DNA from: Glaciozyma antarctica PI12
Taxonomy: Eukaryota > Basidiomycota > Microbotryomycetes > Kriegeriales > Camptobasidiaceae
NCBI GenBank assembly: GCA_002917775.1
Contig: KZ627147.1
Location: 89,396-149,662, forward strand
Reading direction: 5' to 3'
DNA length: 60,267 bases
In this document: piece after piece, positions 56,991 to 60,267 of the stretch
How positions within the stretch are numbered: position 1 is the stretch's first letter
Layout: every line of letters begins with the position of its first letter
Position numbers and translations under genes: made by a program
The notes under the pieces: model-generated
Databases searched by the model: none
The model's input: only the letters and a program-made list of their open reading frames with translations
Told to the model about the DNA's origin: nothing

Positions 56991-58554
56991 ATGGTGGGTC
57001 AGGCGCTGTTGGCGACGTACGCGATGGGTGAGTTGAGGAGGGCGGGGAGGGAGTGCGGAGCTGACAGCGGGTGGCCTTGCAGGTTACTTGATTGCGGATA
57101 GGACTTGTGCGTACTTGCTTGCTGCTTCTGAATTGGATACGGAGCTCACGCTCGCGAGAATAGATACGCGAAGCAACCATCCCACCAGCGGATACACCTT
57201 TCAACTACTCTCGTTCATCCCTCTCGGTCTCGCCTTCCACTCCCTTGTCTGGTGCGTCTCTCTCCTCTTTCCAAACATCCCTTACTAACCGCTCATCCCT
57301 TACAGGGCCACCACACTTGCTTCAACAACCTCTCTCGCATTCCTCCCCACGAAGCCTCATTCCCCTCCGACTGGCTCGCTCCTTCAAGGTCGCCTCGCCA
57401 CAGGGATTGCCATCGGCACGGGCATCCTGTTCTTTCTCTCTGTCATCCCTTCGATAATCTACACGTCAATCTGGCACCAGCGAGCAGTGATCGTTGTCGA
57501 GGAACTGCTGGACGCCATCAGCGCGATCGAGGCGATCTGCGACTGACTACGATGTTTGGCAAGCTAAACGAGGTCGCAAAGGTGCTGTCAAAAACGTACC
57601 ACGTCGTCGTAGTGGTCTACCTGACCTGGGCCGATGCTTTGGCTCCTCGTACATCCTTCTCGCCTCGCAACCCACGTCGCCGCTAACTGCTTTTGCAGAT
57701 CTACGTCCCCACCACCACCTCACTTCTTTCGACTCGCCACATTCGCCGAAAGCGCTTCCAGCACAGCCTCAAGTCCTTCAAGTCCTCTCTGAGCTCGCCT
57801 CCTCGGAAACCCCATCCCTTCGATTCCCCTCCCCCGCATCGATGAACGTACCGCGAACTCCTCTATCTGTCCTCTCATCCTCGTCCGGAACAACACCCAT
57901 TCCAGCCCACGCTCCCTGAAGCTCCTCCACTTGTCACCCCTCGGCGCTACGTTCCGGGACGTAGAGTTCGGCTCAAAGGAGGAGGACGCGAGCGAGTTGA
58001 ACGTGGAGGCGAAAGAGAATTGGTCGGTTCGGGAAATGGGGAGTGCGAGAGGGTCGCAGTGGAGGTCGAGCAGGGTTGATGAGGGGAAGAAGAGGGGGAG
58101 TAATCGGCTTGAAGAACTGGAGCTTATGCTGGCGAGGACGAGTCGTATGCTCACGGTGATCTGGATCCAGTTTGTCGTGGCGTGCTGCATGTCCGTCAGC
58201 TACATCTTCTTCTGCAGTACGTTCTTTCCTCCTCCTCTCACAACCTTACTGACCCCCACAGTCCTCGTCTTAACGAACTACGTCGCCGAGCCAAAGCTCC
58301 AAGCAATCTCCCTCTCCTGGACAGGCTGGACCTTCGCCGCCCCCGCTCTCCTCCTCTCCTCCCTCTCCCTCCCCCTCTCCTTCCACCGCAATCCGACCCC
58401 TCCCGAATCAACAACGAGATCGAATCCCTCTTCTCCTCCCTCCCTCGATCCCCTACCTCTCCTCGGCTCTCCGTCGTCCCTCGAAGCCCGCTCAGTACAC
58501 TCTTCCTCAGCCCCTCCTTCGTCCTCCCGCCCTCGAGGCGGGGTCCGAGGATGA
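56991..58554 (+). CDS. Polytopic membrane protein, frame unsettled
   Basis: Start MVGQALLATYAMGYLIADRT, then hydrophobic helices YTFQLLSFIPLGLAFHSLVW, ATGIAIGTGILFFLSVIPSI, VVVVVYLTWAMLWLLIYVPT (if one base near 57627 is skipped), LTVIWIQFVVACCMSVSYIF, and LSWTGWTFAAPALLLSSLSL, with basic loops (RHIRRKRFQHSLKSFK) and LEELELMLARTSRM. Around 57540-57630 the reading frame must change at least twice, and again near 58395, to keep the helices continuous. Whether these are consensus errors or decay is open. The overall plan, about seven helices with Ser/Pro-rich tail, resembles the gene at 41127-42727. No family name can be given. Confidence 0.55.
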
Positions 58555-59428
58555 GGTCGGCGCACATGGAAGTTAAGTGGAGGACAGAGTGGAGAGGTGG
58601 CTTACTAGCGAGGGGGCGCTGGAGAGGGCTCGGAGTGGGGAGGAGGGCGCGTAGGCGGTTGTTGTTTTTTCGAGGTGGATTTTGCGAAATTGGTGGAATT
58701 ACAGGAGTGTTTTATCAGGGAGCGCAGGGTTGGGTTTGGATGGTATTGATTTCGCTGAGAAGGTGGAGGTGAGCTGTAATCGTGGGTCGACCATAGGAAG
58801 GTGCGAATCGGCGAGCGAGCGCACCCTTTCGACCTTGAGGAGATGAACTCTCTCGGGTCACCATTGATATGGGCGCTAAATGCCACGCTACCTACTGGGG
58901 TTCCGTTCCATCGGGTATGAGCAGCGTGCTCAAGTCGAGGGTTACCCCTCCGGAGAGGATCTCGATCGCACTCGCCGTTGGCCCACCTTGTGGACCACTC
59001 TCTTCTGCTCGCTCGCTGCGTTTTCCGCAACAGCTTTTCCTCGCAGAATAATTCGCAGCACGCACGAAAGCGCAGCTATCCCGACCGTCGCCCAACCGTC
59101 GCCACTTCCGATAGCTCTCGCCCTGCTGAGCCGCCCTGACCCCTACTCTGCACCCGCCCCGGTCTTCCGACGCCTGAAACGGTGTTCTATCGACGGAGAT
59201 CCACTAGGGGATTCCCGCTCATCGGGTCTAGGCAGACGGACTGTACTCGGGCGCAATCACGCCCGGTTGTCCTTGCGAAGGTGCCGCCTTCTCAGCCTCA
59301 AGGCGGGGGAATTTGATCGTTCCTCGTCAGCTTCCTTCCCTCGAGGTATCTACTCTTGAGTAGGCACGGCGGGCGAACGTTGTCCACCGCTACCGCTCTC
59401 CTCTCCCCTCCCCCTCCCTCCTCCCTTC
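58555..59428. other. Intergenic or leader region
   Basis: The left part may hold the true end of the membrane-protein gene if the frame near 58395 shifts, since another frame stays open to 58772. The remaining stretch to 59428 has a 159-residue open frame without recognisable content and probably contains the promoter and leader of the next gene. Confidence 0.4.
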
Positions 59429-60098
59429 ATGAACCGCTCCCAAAATCCGCGTGGACCTCCCTTCTCACGCGGAGCAGACTGGCCTGCACCTTCTTACCAG
59501 CCAGTTCCATTTTCGTCGGCCTACTCCGAGTGCGTTCGCCCTTCTCAGAGCGGGAAAAACGAGCTGATCTCAACAAAGGAGCAGGACGTCGTGCGAAGGC
59601 TGGTCTGACTTCTCGCCGGTCACCCAACCACGCGGCCAAGTCTATCTCGCCACGACCCGCGACTCAAAAGCTGCCCTAGAAGCAGCAGCGGCAGCAGCAA
59701 CGGCAGCGGCGAAACGACGACTTTCCTCCTCCAGCTCCAGCCCCTCCCATCGCTCCCGGAGCACCTCCCTCTCCGCGGAATCCACATCCTCCTATTACTC
59801 CTCCTCCTCCTCCTCCTCCTCCTCCGTCTCCTCAGCAGCAACGTCACCGTTCTCCTACCCCCTTCTCGAAGAAGACGACCACCCCTCCCCGCGCGAAGCT
59901 CTCGCCCAAAGCGCCCGCCTCAAATCTGTCCCTTCCCCCGCCGCTTCGAACTTCCTCGATCCACATTCCGCGCCATCCTCACCCCGTGGGGCGGCTTCTC
60001 CATCGTCTCCTCGGAGCCAAATCGATCGCAGCTCGCACAGGAGGAGGGAAGTAAATCCGAAAACGAAAGCGATGGAGGTTAGTATGGAATGGATATGA
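59429..60098 (+). CDS. Unrecognised Ser/Ala-rich protein
   Basis: Two exons, 59429-59529 and 59585-60098, join in phase (GTGCGT, CTGAT, CAG) and give 204 residues. Exon 1 reads MNRSQNPRGPPFSRGADWPA then PSYQPVPFSSAYS. Exon 2 starts ETSCEGWSDFSPVTQPRGQV, then has a poly-Ala helix (ALEAAAAAATAAAKRR), a Ser run made of TCC repeats (about 59798-59825), LLEEDDHPSPREALAQSAR, a Pro/Ser-rich part and an Arg-rich end. It is easily missed because exon 2 has no Met near its beginning. The composition suggests a disordered regulatory protein. The last codons before the TGA at 60096-60098 lie next to a GTTAGT that could be another donor, so the gene may continue. Confidence 0.55.
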
Positions 60099-60267
60099 GA
60101 TTGGAATAGGAGATTCGCTTTAGGGGGAGGGAGAGGAAGAGAAAGAGAAATAGCATTAGGAAGGACTGGGGAAAGGAAGGGGAATAGTGAGGGGACAAGT
60201 AGGTGGTTATGGAGAAGGTTAAGGAGAAGATGAAAGAGAAAAAGGGAGCAATATAGAGATCAGGTTA
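60099..60267. other. Purine-rich right edge
   Basis: A GA-rich, AT-richer stretch with no open frame of note; likely 3' UTR or intergenic DNA. Confidence 0.5.

Overview
This window looks like nuclear DNA of a red yeast-type basidiomycete (Pucciniomycotina, probably Sporidiobolales, the Rhodotorula/Rhodosporidium/Sporobolomyces group). The sequence is GC-rich and genes are packed on both strands. Almost every gene is cut by many 40-100 nt introns of one style: donor GTGCGT, GTACGT or GTGAGT, branch site CTGAC/CTAAC/CTGATG, acceptor CAG. Mitochondrial, tRNA and rRNA genes, CRISPR arrays, DNA transposons and retroelements were not seen. The genus is inference; the fungal identity is well supported by the genes.

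Layout. 1-13 kb: a decayed BTB-family copy, a UBC11/UBE2C-type E2, a type II membrane glycosyltransferase, a CaM-kinase with a 1.07 kb intron that holds a possible nested gene, a ZTA1-type quinone oxidoreductase, an unknown gene and RPN14/PAAF1. 13-24 kb: a DOMON-cytochrome b561 gene, an unknown gene, a short STI1 divergent from MBF1, gamma-tubulin and a second decayed BTB copy. 24-31 kb: an unknown helical protein, then a co-directional metabolic block of xylose reductase, an MCT-type MFS transporter, an alcohol dehydrogenase relic and an alcohol dehydrogenase holed by a sequencing gap. 31-46 kb: TFB3 divergent from ALG3, a GH5 steryl-glucoside/glucosylceramide hydrolase, a GDSL esterase with a GPI-like tail, a polytopic membrane protein, a 3-hydroxyisobutyrate dehydrogenase and a small secreted Ala/Val-rich protein. 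46-60 kb: SPN1/IWS1, an ammonium transporter, a Ser/Thr/Pro-rich protein, a HOT13-type CHY zinc protein divergent from RAD1, a second polytopic membrane protein and a Ser/Ala-rich protein.

Most genes are unrelated housekeeping functions: transcription (TFB3, SPN1, MBF1), proteostasis (STI1, RPN14, UBC11), the cell cycle and DNA checkpoint (gamma-tubulin, RAD1, UBC11) and glycosylation (ALG3). The one stretch that could be a functional neighbourhood is xylose reductase, MFS transporter and dehydrogenases (25.7-31.2 kb).

The most notable observations are: a kinase intron with a spliced open frame that also joins the kinase in frame; an STI1 that has lost its N-terminal TPR1/DP1 half; a start codon assembled by splicing; a 5-nt microexon; a stop codon exactly between DOMON and cytochrome b561; and at least eight small frame breaks in otherwise conserved genes, which most likely reflect consensus quality and should temper any pseudogene call. 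All exon boundaries were read by eye and may be off by a base or two.
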